Assembly (NCBI GenBank): GCA_963701245.1
Contig: OY969576.1
Span: forward strand, 372,001-436,000
Origin: CAWCCP01 sp963701245
Lineage (GTDB): Bacteria > Patescibacteriota > Saccharimonadia > Saccharimonadales > UBA4665
DNA length: 64,000 bases
Reading direction: 5' to 3'
Shown: one piece after another, positions 26,795 through 36,266 of the stretch
Numbering within the stretch: the stretch's first letter is position 1
Layout of the letters: each line of letters starts with the position of its first letter
The notes under the pieces: generated by a model
The model's input: the letters and a program-made list of their open reading frames with translations, nothing else
The model's database searches: none
Told to the model about the DNA's origin: nothing
Program-made: the position numbers and the translations under genes

Positions 26795-27858
26795 CTAGAA
26801 GACGCTTGCGATTACTTTACGCTCTGCTGAAAACTGATCCATAACTCGTTCCCACATTGCTGTTCTGGCGTCAATTTGCTGCTGTGAGTGATCCGGAAGG
26901 GGGCGTACCGTTTCTAATACCATAAAGTTATGTGCCAGTTGTCTGACAAACGATCTGCCAATCTGAAGCATTTGCGCCTTGATGTCGAGCCTTCCTGCAT
27001 AAATATCTATTACACCGAGATCTCGAAATAGATGTAGGTTATCAATATTTGAGGAGGTGGCTGTCAGTTCACGCTGTATAGAGAATGCTGCGATATCAGC
27101 AAATTCTGGCCTATTGCCGATCGCGCGAACTGCTTTATAGATCGGAGCGGAGTAGACTCTGAGATTTTCGAGTGCGATTAAGTAATCCTTTACTGGCTGG
27201 GGGGCGCGTTCATCTGGAGCATAGATGGCACCTTTATGTTCACGTTTTAGGGCTGCCGCTTTGCCTACTGCTTGGTCCATTACAGAGGTTGGCGTGGCAT
27301 GCCAGGCCTGTGGATGCATCCGTGGCACTAGGTCGTGTACAGCGAGGAGTGGATTATTTAAGTCAGCAACTCTTGAGTCGTACTCAATAACGCCATCTAT
27401 CCACTCACCGCAGTTAAAGTCACCACCGTTTACAATTCGAACAAGTCGTAGCATGTCAGCTCCAGGATGTCTGCCTATCTGCGCATGAGCATCATTAATT
27501 GCGTCCGGAGAGCTCACCACGACTAGCTTTACAGGAGTGACTGGACTGCCCCAATCGCTTGGTTGAGAAGCCTGTACTTGCACAATACTTTCGTCAAAAT
27601 CAAGCAATCCACGCAAGGTATATGGATCGTTATCGGTTTCACTGTTTTGTAATCCAAGGGTAGTATGGCGGTCTTGCGCGTGTTTCGTGAAAAGAGATTT
27701 TGTTGTCCGTTCAACGACACCAAACTTCCAACTATCATCCCCTCATATCGTGTAATAACGGTTGTTGATGGGTCAACTGGTAGTTGTTCTTGTAGTGCTG
27801 TATCGGCTACGAGCTGATGAAATGCCTCTCTATTTATTTTGCCGCTTGAAAGCATCAT
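26795..27858 (-). CDS. Unrecognised soluble protein (~354 aa), frameshifted
   Basis: Printed as two overlapping frames (27529-27858 and 26795-27616). Restoring one base at TT 27726-27727 joins them: YEGMIVG then KFGVVERTTKSLFTKHAQDR, then NDPYTLRGLLDFDESIVQVQ. The repaired protein has no signal peptide, membrane segment or recognised domain. It contains a possible His/Arg-rich helix (HPQAWHATPTSVMDQAVGKA) but nothing catalytic I can name. Divergent from the secreted-protein operon at 28014. Confidence 0.6.
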
Positions 27859-28013
27859 ATAATTTTACAATATTATAGTAAATTATACGATATTATTGTA
27901 ATTATATTTATTTATGATTTGCCTACCTTTTTCTACTATACTTTCAGCAATGCAGATTGACTTTTTAGTGAGAAAGCATAAGCTATATAACAGATGTCAG
28001 TAAAAAGAAAATT

Positions 28014-28781
28014 ATGAAATTAAAGAAACTAATTTCCTCGTTTATGATAGTAGGGTTAATGGTGCTAAGTAGCATGCCACTGGCATCTGGACTCTCTTCG
28101 GTATCGACGCCAATTCATGGTGGCCCGACAAGTCCACCGGGTTCTACCACAGATCCTGAAGAGAATGATTGCGGTAAATATATTTCGAACACGTCTAGCC
28201 TTCAGCCTAATATCACCTGCCGTTATCCGAACACTGGTGGTACTGGGAGTAGCACGACTGGCACAGGAAGTGCCACAAGCACCGGAGTAGCATCGCAGAA
28301 TACGATACAGCCTCCAACGACACCTCCAGTAAAATTACAGGATACGGCCCTCATGTTATGTGAAAAACGTGAAGCAACTATAAACACCATTCTAGGTCGA
28401 ATGGTGACTCGCGGACAAAATCAAGTAACGCTATTTTCGACCATTGCTCAGCGAGTTGAAGCATTTGTCACTAGTAAGAATCTGACACTTAGTAATTACG
28501 ACCAATTGGTTGCCGCTATTACAGCCGATCAAGCGAAAGTTGAGAGCGATCTGTCGACGATGCAAGCAAGCGATACGCTTGATTGTACGAGTTCAAACCC
28601 ACGGGCGGTAATTACTACTTTTCAAACTGATTTGAAACAGGAGATTACTGACATGCAGTCCTATAAGACTGACATTATGAATCTAATCAAAGCAGTCAAA
28701 ACAGTTGCTCAGCCTCAGAGTGGTACTACTGGGATGAGTAATGGAATGAATGGTACACCGAAGAGCGGAGCGACAAATTAA
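28014..28781 (+). CDS. Secreted protein with Ser/Thr/Gly linker and helical domain
   Basis: 255 aa. Signal peptide at the start (LISSFMIVGLMVLSSMPLASG), a Thr/Gly/Ser/Pro-rich linker (~60-105), then a helical, coiled-coil-like domain (residues ~110-225) with two Cys (MLCEKRE and TLDCTSS) probably joined by a disulfide. A Gly/Asn/Thr tail follows. First gene of a plus-strand operon; its TAA overlaps the next ATG by one base. No family recognised. Confidence 0.7.
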   Translation: MKLKKLISSFMIVGLMVLSSMPLASGLSSVSTPIHGGPTSPPGSTTDPEENDCGKYISNTSSLQPNITCRYPNTGGTGSSTTGTGSATSTGVASQNTIQPPTTPPVKLQDTALMLCEKREATINTILGRMVTRGQNQVTLFSTIAQRVEAFVTSKNLTLSNYDQLVAAITADQAKVESDLSTMQASDTLDCTSSNPRAVITTFQTDLKQEITDMQSYKTDIMNLIKAVKTVAQPQSGTTGMSNGMNGTPKSGATN

Positions 28782-29107
28782 TGAAACGATCGATTCAGGA
28801 AGCAGGTTTTACAGCTTGGGAATTAGTAGTAGTGGTTGTCGTATTGGTTGGAATTGTAGCAGTGGGCATCCATATCTATGATTCACGTATGCCAGTGGTC
28901 ACTAAAACGTTCACTTCTAGTGTAACGGGTTCAGGTGTAGCGCAATCGTCAAGTAAAAGCGCAGCCGCGTCGACTACAATACCGACGGCACCACAAGTTA
29001 CGTCCACGTCTGATTTAGACAGTGCTATACAAACACTAAATCAGGTTAATCCGAGTAGTAGTAACGCGAGCGATACCTCACAACTCAATTCCCAGACTAA
29101 TTTTTAG
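28781..29107 (+). CDS. Pseudopilin-like small membrane protein
   Basis: 108 aa. GFTAWELVVVVVVLVGIVAVGI is a type IV pilin/pseudopilin-like N-terminus (Gly-Phe-Thr with Glu at +5 of the mature chain: F-T-A-W-E), but Ala-Trp replaces the usual Leu/Ile-Val before the Glu. The remaining ~75 residues are low-complexity Ser/Thr/Ala. Coupled by 1-nt overlap to the secreted-protein gene upstream. Could be a minor pseudopilin or a membrane anchor with a decayed pilin signal. Confidence 0.65.
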   Translation: MKRSIQEAGFTAWELVVVVVVLVGIVAVGIHIYDSRMPVVTKTFTSSVTGSGVAQSSSKSAAASTTIPTAPQVTSTSDLDSAIQTLNQVNPSSSNASDTSQLNSQTNF

Positions 29108-29131
29108 TGAAGAAGAGTCGAAAGTACACGA

Positions 29132-30058
29132 GTGGAACCGACGTCCCAACCTCCGCCGCCAAACACAAATCAACCAGTTCCTGAGGTGCCGGTCTCACAT
29201 CCGCCTGTTCAGCCATCACTTTCATCGTCGAATGGTCTCATACTCACTGGCGTCGACAGCAGTTATTACACCTTCCTACTAAGGAATTGGTACTATGTGG
29301 TACTAGCGATTGTGGTGATCGCCGTGTTTGGTTATCTTGTTTTTTACCTCGGTTTAATATGTCTTATCATTGCGATTGTTTTTTCGCGACAATTTTATGA
29401 GAAAGATTTATTTAAAGCGTTTGCCAGGGTGAATACTTTCAACTACCAAAAAGTAGATGCCAGTCTTGGGCTGACCGGCTTTATTTTCTCGATTGGCCGC
29501 GACCAAATATATAAAGATGTGGTATCCGGTACCTATCAAAAATGGCCGTTCCTACTGTTTATGTTCGAATATACCGTTGGCTACGGACGCACTTCTCATA
29601 ACTATGATCGGGCGGTTATGGCGGTAAACTTTAATACCCCCTTGCCTGCTTTTGTCCTTAGACGACATAAAATGTTTCAGCTACTTGAAGAAGAGGGTGA
29701 ATCACTCAAGTCATACAACTATACAGAAAAAATTACCTTAGAGGGTGACTTTGCTGATCATTTCGAAGTCTATATTCGCCCCAATTCTCAAGTTGATGTA
29801 CTGACGATTTTAACCCCCGATGTCATGCAGCTTCTTGTTAATTTAGATAAATACGAGATCGAAATGACATCTGATGGATCGTTTTGTGTCTACTGTCATG
29901 GGCTTATCACCAAGACCCAGTCATTACTCGAAATGTATCAAATTGTTGAAGCGGTATCGCAAAAGTTGGCACGTGATGCCACTCGCACTCAAGTTATCTT
30001 ACGAAATACTCAGGTCGCCCAGGATCCAGTAACTGCCGAAACTGGGACTTCGATGTAG
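29132..30058 (+). CDS. Membrane protein with large cytoplasmic domain, unknown function
   Basis: 308 aa from a GTG start. A Pro-rich N-terminal ~35 residues (PTSQPPPPNTNQPVPEVP), then two hydrophobic helices (WYYVVLAIVVIAVFGYLVFY and LGLICLIIAIVF, ~55-85). A ~200-residue soluble domain follows (FIFSIGRDQIYKDVVSG, YTVGYGRTSHNYDRAVMAVNF, ADHFEVYIRPNSQVDVL). The layout resembles DUF3137-type membrane proteins, but this is only a guess. Last gene of the 28014 operon. Confidence 0.6.
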   Translation: MEPTSQPPPPNTNQPVPEVPVSHPPVQPSLSSSNGLILTGVDSSYYTFLLRNWYYVVLAIVVIAVFGYLVFYLGLICLIIAIVFSRQFYEKDLFKAFARVNTFNYQKVDASLGLTGFIFSIGRDQIYKDVVSGTYQKWPFLLFMFEYTVGYGRTSHNYDRAVMAVNFNTPLPAFVLRRHKMFQLLEEEGESLKSYNYTEKITLEGDFADHFEVYIRPNSQVDVLTILTPDVMQLLVNLDKYEIEMTSDGSFCVYCHGLITKTQSLLEMYQIVEAVSQKLARDATRTQVILRNTQVAQDPVTAETGTSM

Positions 30059-30067
30059 GCGTTTCAG

Positions 30068-30933
30068 CTAGTCTCCTTGTGCATAAAACGATTCTTTGCC
30101 AATGTAGTACACGAGCCGTTGTTGCCCCTCCTCGAGAATATATCCCATTGTAAGCGGTTCTGGTTCATCAGCAGGTTGCAATGTTACAGCACGAGCATTA
30201 CTTCTCTGCCCTATTAGTGCATCTGTCTGGGTGATTAAATCTTCTATTTCATCATATGAGCCACCGCTTCGAATGCGTCGGAGAAGTTCTAACTGGGCTC
30301 CCGTTAAGTTCGTCCAAAAACGCCGTCCGGCGTCCCTTAGTGTCTGACCATCTAGTCGGCCGGAGTACCGAACAGACTCAGCGAACTGGCTACGTCCGGA
30401 AACTGCCACTGAACTCATACTTGGGAAGTCAAATACTAAACCCCGTGGTTGTCTATATTCACTAATTGGGGTGGTATTCCTTCGATGACTAAATTGACTT
30501 GGATGATGACCTAACTGTTGGCGTATTGACGATGCCAAAAAACCAATGTAACCAGTAGTAGTCCCGACCGCCATTTCAGTTGAGAGCATCGGATGAGCTG
30601 CAGTACCACCCAAAACCTCAGACAACATCATTTCTCGGAAGGCAGTGGTGGGGAATTTTTCAGATGTCATACTGTCTGCTGCGACATCAAAGTAGTAATC
30701 TGCGCCGTAGCTACCAAGACCGCCATTTGGTTGCCATAACCGCGAATCTGCGGCCATAATTGCATGTTGAGCTTGTTCGAAAAAGATTGAGGGTCAGTGT
30801 CGATTCTACCAGCTAACCCTGCAACATATTCGGCTGCATCCAGAAAACTCTCATCAGCGATAGTTAAATCATCGACTGGCTCGTCGTGTGGTGCTGTGGT
30901 TTCAGCTAAATTTGGAATTTCGAATTGGGACAT
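30068..30933 (-). CDS. Unrecognised soluble protein (~288 aa), frameshifted
   Basis: Two frames overlap (30667-30933 and 30068-30757). Adding one base to the A5 run at 30780-30784 joins DTDPQSF to FEQAQHAIMAADSRLWQPNG, giving one ~288-aa protein. Acidic N-terminus (EIPNLAETTAPHDEPVDD), no signal peptide, no membrane helix, no family recognised. Convergent with the operon ending at 30058, ten bases away. Confidence 0.6.
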
Positions 30934-31009
30934 TTTATACTTCGCAGAGTTCGGGCACTTAGAATTTAAATTATAACATTTATTTCAACTAAATACAACT
31001 CTACGTTTG

Positions 31010-32565
31010 GTAACTGCTCCCACCCTACCCGAGCGTGGCTAAGCTCTGGAAGTAAGTGGCTGGATTCATACGCCAATTAGTTGTACAGATGGATAGGACT
31101 GTAGCTAAGGCCTGAGCTCCTTTCTCACTTTTACTACCGAAGGATCGCTTACGTTTTATGACTAATTGTCTTAAATCCCGTTCGGCTCGGTTATTGTCAC
31201 AAGGCGTATTGTTAGGAAGACAGACGAATAGTTTATCCTTGCCGGCTCTAGTTAACTGGGCCTTGAGTCTGGTTAGCTTCTCTGGTTCACCAATTGCTGG
31301 TACTGGATACTGACATAGTTCCTGTACCCTTTGCCATAACTCATCAGCTTGCATACTTCTGACCGCTTCATCAAACGGCTCACCCAGGTACATGTCAAGG
31401 TCTTGGTAGATAGCGGCAAACTGTTCATACCACCGTTGTACATAAGGCAATTGTTCTTCGGATAAGTTGTCATTGTATCTCAGGTCACGAATACATCGAT
31501 ACAGATGAACCCAGCACAGTTGCTGCAGCCCGGGCAATGTCCGGTAGGCACCATAGTCATCACTAATCCGGGTACCGCTAAATGGCTGCTTGGTATCTAC
31601 TCCAAACAGTGTTTTGGCATGTGCGGCACCACGACTGTTCTGAAGAGCAAAACAAACTTTCGGACTCAGGCCATCACTGAGATTCCAGGCATAGCCAGCT
31701 CCTTGCAAATCCTGGATTGGCCAGGGACTTTCATCACTATGAACCACTGGTGAACTCCGGATGTCACTCAGGAGTTGTTGGTATTGCGGTTGCCATTTTT
31801 GGTGCTGTTTCTGCAATATTCTTGCTATCTCACTGTCAGTCATGGTGAGACCGTACAAACTGAGTAGTAAACTGGCTACCTGGCTATAGCTTATGCCTAG
31901 ACCAGCGATGAGATGCGTAACCAGTAAACGAACATTTGGGCCAAGAGATACGATCGATCCGCCTAAATCCTTGCCAGAGGTTACTTTGCCGCATTTGGTA
32001 CAGATACCCCGAGCAACCAGGTACTTAGTCACTAACCTGGCAGTGTAGTCAGCAGTAATATCTGGAAGTGGAATATCTTCGACATACCGATCGTGAGTGG
32101 TGATGTCAGTGAGTTGACCACCACAGGCACACTGGCCTACAGGCACGGGTACAGTGTTAGTGACGGCTTCCTTGGTTGGAATTGTTCGTTTAAATGAGTC
32201 CTTACTGCGAAGTGGTTTCGGAGGAGGAGTCGGCTTATCTTGATCTTTAGGCAGTGTACCAATTGGTGGCTTCTTTTTCTTACCGAAAACCATGGCTTCC
32301 AGTTCAGCAATGCGAATAGCTTGAGTCTCTATGAGGACCATTTGATCATCTAGCAGTTCTTGCTGTTTGGTGCTTATTCGCTTTAATGTAGCGATCTGTT
32401 TATTCTGGAGGTTGTGTCGTTGCTTACTAAGTTTATATAACTTCTCTAGATTACGGAATCGAATCATGCGTTCAGCTATAACAGAAGAATTAAGTGGTTT
32501 TCTAGACATAGTTTTTGTGTTTGACGAACTATCCCTAGTCTAGCATGGAGGGTGGGAGCAGTTAC
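31010..32565 (-). mobile_element. IS66-family element, copy 1 (single-gene type)
   Basis: Terminal repeats GTAACTGCTCCCACCCT (31010-31026) and its complement (32549-32565) begin with the GTAA typical of IS66, and an 8-bp duplication flanks it, also typical. Only the tnpC-type gene is present, as in the ISBst12 subgroup. The element is the same sequence as copy 3 at 57042-59838 once the nested IS3 is removed. Confidence 0.92.
31025..32509 (-). CDS. IS66-family transposase (TnpC-like)
   Basis: 494 aa. Leucine-rich N-terminal coiled coil (~20-80); a zinc-finger-like segment with CACGG and C-x2-C in CTKCGK; then the DDE core with Asp in VVHSDESPW, Asp in ISDDYGAYR and Glu in NNRAERDLRQL, all intact. 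C-terminal ATYFQSLATLG ends at the IS right side. Full-length, so potentially active. Confidence 0.93.
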   Translation of the reverse strand: MSRKPLNSSVIAERMIRFRNLEKLYKLSKQRHNLQNKQIATLKRISTKQQELLDDQMVLIETQAIRIAELEAMVFGKKKKPPIGTLPKDQDKPTPPPKPLRSKDSFKRTIPTKEAVTNTVPVPVGQCACGGQLTDITTHDRYVEDIPLPDITADYTARLVTKYLVARGICTKCGKVTSGKDLGGSIVSLGPNVRLLVTHLIAGLGISYSQVASLLLSLYGLTMTDSEIARILQKQHQKWQPQYQQLLSDIRSSPVVHSDESPWPIQDLQGAGYAWNLSDGLSPKVCFALQNSRGAAHAKTLFGVDTKQPFSGTRISDDYGAYRTLPGLQQLCWVHLYRCIRDLRYNDNLSEEQLPYVQRWYEQFAAIYQDLDMYLGEPFDEAVRSMQADELWQRVQELCQYPVPAIGEPEKLTRLKAQLTRAGKDKLFVCLPNNTPCDNNRAERDLRQLVIKRKRSFGSKSEKGAQALATVLSICTTNWRMNPATYFQSLATLG

Positions 32566-32573
32566 TACGTTTG

Positions 32574-34076
32574 GTAACCGCTCACTACCCCAAAGCAGCT
32601 AATGCCTTAAAGTAACCTCCAGGGTTACTGCGCCACGTAGTGGTGCAGATAGATAAGATAGTACTTAGTGCCTTGGCTCCTTTTTCGGTTTGACTGCCAA
32701 AGGAACGTTTACGCTTCAACACGAGCTGTCTCAGATCACGTTCGGCTCGGTTGTTGTCACAAGGAGTGTCATAGAGCAAGCAAGTAAATAACTTGGCAGG
32801 GCCAGCTCTTCCGAGCTGAGCCTTCAATTTCTTGAGTTTCTTAGGTTCGTTGAGGCTCATTGGTAGTAAAACATAGAGACGTTGCCACAGTTGGTTGGCT
32901 TGTAGCTGTCTCATTGCCAGATCATATGGTGCACTAAGATAGTGTCTTAAATCCTGGTAAATGGCAGCAAACTGTTCGTACCACCAGGTGACGTCAGGTA
33001 GTTGTTCTTCGGATAGGTTGTCATTGTAGCGCAGATCACGGATAACCCGATATAGATGGGCCCAGCAGAGCTGCTGGATGCCTGGGAGTGATCGATACGC
33101 TCCATAGTCATCACTGATTCGTACACCACTAAACTGTGCCCCGAATAGGTTTTTTGCATGCTGCGTTCCTCGACTGTTGGCCAGTACATAACAGACCTTT
33201 TCACTGTGAGCGTCGCTTAAGCTCCAGGCATGGCCCAGTCCATTGTTTTGTTGAATTGCCCAGGGTGTTTCATCGGCATGGACTGCTGAAGAGCTACGGA
33301 TGTCAGTCTTCAGTTGTTCGTACGCCGGTAACCACGTCTGGTGTTGCTTACTAAGAACTAAGGCAATCTCGCCGTCTGAAACAGTCATGCCGTACAAGCT
33401 GCGGAGTAGTTCTGTGAAGCCGTGGTAGCTCATGCCCATCACACTTACCAGGTGACAAATAAGCAGACGAGCATTAGAACCAAGTTGGACGGTCTGGCCA
33501 CCTAACTCACGGCCAGCAGTAGCCTTGCCGCATTGGGTACAAACACCACGCTCAATAATGTATTGGGTGACCAGGTGTGGCATGTAATCCGGTGTGAGCC
33601 CGGGTAGCGGAACATCTTCCTGGTAGCGTTCATGCTGGGAAATGCGAGTCAGTCGACCACCACATACACAATACCCAACCGGTACAAGTTCAGTGGCGGT
33701 AATGGCACTAGCTGGTGGCAAAGGGCGACGGTAGGAGTTTTTAGTTCGAGCTGGTCGAGGGCCGGCGTTGTTGTCCCTGACAGCTGGCGTACCAGTCGGT
33801 GGCCGGCGCTTCTTACCGAATACCATGGTTTGGAGCTCAGCTATCTGAATTTGTAGGTTTGCTACCTGCTGCTGTAGTTCATCCCGCTGATACGTCACCA
33901 AGTTCAGTGCTTCGGTCAGGTCACTCACTTGCTGTCGGTCGCGGCGATGCAATGTCTGCAGATTGCGCAGTTCGGTCAACCGCCTGGTAACTTCGCTGGA
34001 AGTGAGCTTTTTACGTGACATATTTGTTTTCTGGGATTACCCACTCAAGTTTAGCATGAGGGTAGTGAGCGGTTAC
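32574..34076 (-). mobile_element. IS66-family element, copy 2 (related, divergent)
   Basis: Ends GTAACCGCTCACTACCC (32574-32590) and its complement (34060-34076). Same gene layout as copy 1 but a different sequence, so a second IS66 species. It abuts copy 1 through one shared 8-bp target copy. Confidence 0.92.
32585..34021 (-). CDS. IS66-family transposase (TnpC-like), second type
   Basis: 478 aa, clearly homologous to the copy-1 transposase but diverged through the N-terminus. Coiled coil, CVCGG / CTQCGK zinc-finger-like pair, Asp in VHADETPW, Asp in ISDDYGAYRSL and Glu in NNRAERDLRQLVL are conserved. Intact. Confidence 0.93.
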   Translation of the reverse strand: MSRKKLTSSEVTRRLTELRNLQTLHRRDRQQVSDLTEALNLVTYQRDELQQQVANLQIQIAELQTMVFGKKRRPPTGTPAVRDNNAGPRPARTKNSYRRPLPPASAITATELVPVGYCVCGGRLTRISQHERYQEDVPLPGLTPDYMPHLVTQYIIERGVCTQCGKATAGRELGGQTVQLGSNARLLICHLVSVMGMSYHGFTELLRSLYGMTVSDGEIALVLSKQHQTWLPAYEQLKTDIRSSSAVHADETPWAIQQNNGLGHAWSLSDAHSEKVCYVLANSRGTQHAKNLFGAQFSGVRISDDYGAYRSLPGIQQLCWAHLYRVIRDLRYNDNLSEEQLPDVTWWYEQFAAIYQDLRHYLSAPYDLAMRQLQANQLWQRLYVLLPMSLNEPKKLKKLKAQLGRAGPAKLFTCLLYDTPCDNNRAERDLRQLVLKRKRSFGSQTEKGAKALSTILSICTTTWRSNPGGYFKALAALG

Positions 34077-34097
34077 TACGTTTGAACTGGATCTACA

Positions 34098-36266
34098 TTA
34101 CAGCACCGGCGGCAGCGAAGTAATAGCATTGTAATAGGGGGTGCCCTCATTGGGCGGTGCAGTCGCAGGAGTAGATAAATACTCTTCTGGACCACTCTCA
34201 ATGACTTCAGCGGCACACACCGGACTATTCACGCTGCTATTGAGACAAGCTCTGGCGGCACTGTTCGGACCTTCACTGCTCGTAGCATCCTTCAGTGAGC
34301 CCATGGTGCGCATCAGATCTACCTGATCAGCTACCAGACTACCGTCAACGGTCAGTTGTTTGTTGCAGTTGTTGTACATTGAAGCGGTGGGCATCGGCTC
34401 AAATACGCCTGCTCCGTAATCGTCGCCACAAGTGTATATTTTGCCGCCGTTTCCGGAACTGTCGGCCTCTGCTACATATGTTCCATCCAATTCCGTCACA
34501 TTCGGATCAATGTAGATATTGCCACCAGTCACCACTAAGGTGAAGGAAGGAATATTGGTCTTGCCTCCCGAGTTGATCGTCCAGCCTGCAGTGTTGTACT
34601 CAATGCCATTGACGTTGGTCACACCATTCGGGGAGATGTAGACACTGCCACCAGTCACGTAAATACCAAGGCTGTCACCAAGTCCGACGGTTCCACCCGT
34701 CAGGTTCAGGTTCTGACTGACTGCACTGTAGCTATGCGCTCCGGTTGTTAAGGTTGCCGAACCAATGGTTGCTGGATTGGTAATGTCCGCTACCGTTGAA
34801 CCTGGTTGAGTTGGGCTATAGAAGCAGTGTGCGGCACCATAGTCTCCTCCCATTTGTGGTAAGGTTGCCGAACTGGTAGAGCCGCCCGCACCTGGGCCAG
34901 CATTGGCATAGGTTAGTCCCATCGGTTGGGTATTCGGTCCAGCTGTTATGCCCTGGGCTGACCCAAAGCCAGTAATCTGTCCTATTGCTATAGCACCAAA
35001 CAAGGCATGAGCTCCTGCTACGGCAGTCTGGTTGTCATACCAACCACCAAGTGTGCCACCAGTTGTTCCACTACCAGTTTGACAACCTGGGGTGAAGTCA
35101 CCACCAGCTCGTACATCAGCTCCATAGGCACTGAAGTATGGGAGATCGTTAACTGAGAGTGTACCAGTACAAACTGGTGTTAGAGCTGTTGCTCCATTGA
35201 AGAGTTGCCAAGAGATGGGATAGGTGCCAGCAGGTGGTGCTCTTAGCGATGACGTTGTATAGGTGATAGTTTGGCCCGATACAGTCGGAACTGCTCCGTT
35301 ATTGCTATAAGGGACTGACGGAATCGAAACCGTGAAATTGGTAAACGTCGGCGGTGGCCCGCTTGGGAAAGAAGCATTCAGTGTGACGCTAAATAAATCA
35401 CCAGATTGTAGCAATGATTGAGAGGGTGTAGCATTGCCGCAGGTGACGGGTGTTGCTGTGGGAGGAGGAACTAACGGTTTGAACTCTCCAGCGACGTTTC
35501 CACAGGTTCGGGAGATCTCGAAAACGGTTCCATTTGGATTATGAAAGATCAATGAATTAAACACATAAACCTGCGGATCAGCACGAATGGCGATATCCTC
35601 CGGGTCACCGGGGTCATGGGTACCAACGGAGGCCCTAATGCACGATGCCTGGCCTGAATAACACACATGAGCACTGTCAGGGGTGCCGGTGGGATAGGTA
35701 ATGACCTGATCCCAAGTGATCCAGCCCTGAGCTGCATAGTAACTAACGTCAGTATCCCACTGAGGTAAATTAGCGATCGCATAAGCAACTCCTGCTTGCC
35801 AGGTACAAGTTGTGGTTGTGGCACTACCGGTATACCATTCACATACCGCTGGTCCGGACTCCCCTAACATGGCATCGATAATAAACGCTGCACCGACGGA
35901 GCCATAGTTATAGACTGTCGCATTATTAGTTTGAGCCAGGTACGAGGCAAATTCGGCTTCAAAGGCAGCTGGGGTGTTGGCTGCGGGAAACACATCAGCA
36001 CTACTGGTAGGATTACTGGGCCATTGGGGAAGTATGCCGTTGCCGGGTACCGGATCCGTCGGATCGTCGTAGAAATTTTGATTGGAGAAATAGCCGTCAC
36101 AACCTTGTCGGCCGAGAATTGTAAAGTCACAGTAAGGACTTATGTACCCGCCGAGACCACCCGCCTTGGCACTTCCGTGAAACAGGACTACCACTGCTAT
36201 CATCACCACGAGTATTGTGAAGATTGATCCTAGTATATAGCGATTGAGATGTAATAGTTTTTGCAT
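34098..36266 (-). CDS. Large surface protein, cassette 2
   Basis: 722 aa. An N-terminal membrane/signal segment (YILGSIFTILVVMIAVVVLF, ~10-30), a variable ~210-residue region with several Cys, then an immunoglobulin/IPT-like region (CGNATPSQSLL ... TYPISWQLFNGAT). From VNDLPYFSAYGADVRAGGDF onward the ~350-residue C-terminal region is identical in DNA to the protein at 36985; it is Gly/Thr/Ser-rich with repeating short beta-like turns (TGGSVYISPNG, TGGNIYIDPN). Preceded by, and overlapping by one base, its TPR partner (36266-36883). Likely an exported adhesin-like protein. Its 3' end lies 14 nt from the IS66 tandem. Confidence 0.75.
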   Translation of the reverse strand: MQKLLHLNRYILGSIFTILVVMIAVVVLFHGSAKAGGLGGYISPYCDFTILGRQGCDGYFSNQNFYDDPTDPVPGNGILPQWPSNPTSSADVFPAANTPAAFEAEFASYLAQTNNATVYNYGSVGAAFIIDAMLGESGPAVCEWYTGSATTTTCTWQAGVAYAIANLPQWDTDVSYYAAQGWITWDQVITYPTGTPDSAHVCYSGQASCIRASVGTHDPGDPEDIAIRADPQVYVFNSLIFHNPNGTVFEISRTCGNVAGEFKPLVPPPTATPVTCGNATPSQSLLQSGDLFSVTLNASFPSGPPPTFTNFTVSIPSVPYSNNGAVPTVSGQTITYTTSSLRAPPAGTYPISWQLFNGATALTPVCTGTLSVNDLPYFSAYGADVRAGGDFTPGCQTGSGTTGGTLGGWYDNQTAVAGAHALFGAIAIGQITGFGSAQGITAGPNTQPMGLTYANAGPGAGGSTSSATLPQMGGDYGAAHCFYSPTQPGSTVADITNPATIGSATLTTGAHSYSAVSQNLNLTGGTVGLGDSLGIYVTGGSVYISPNGVTNVNGIEYNTAGWTINSGGKTNIPSFTLVVTGGNIYIDPNVTELDGTYVAEADSSGNGGKIYTCGDDYGAGVFEPMPTASMYNNCNKQLTVDGSLVADQVDLMRTMGSLKDATSSEGPNSAARACLNSSVNSPVCAAEVIESGPEEYLSTPATAPPNEGTPYYNAITSLPPVL
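34099..35153. repeat. Identical 1055-bp repeat, copy 1 of 2
   Basis: Direct repeat of 36986-38040, offset 2887 bp; I saw no difference, and several reading frames translate identically. It covers the C-terminal coding region of the surface protein, from the VNDLPYFS domain border to the first two bases of the stop codon (TAA here, TAG in the other copy). Flanks on both sides are unrelated. Confidence 0.9.

Larger units (their letters stand above)
31002..34084. repeat. Triple 8-bp target duplication framing two tandem IS66 elements
   Basis: TACGTTTG occurs at 31002-31009, 32566-32573 and 34077-34084, exactly outside, between and outside the two IS66 elements. One element entered this site, then the second inserted into the duplicated target next to it, duplicating it again. 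Confidence 0.92.
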
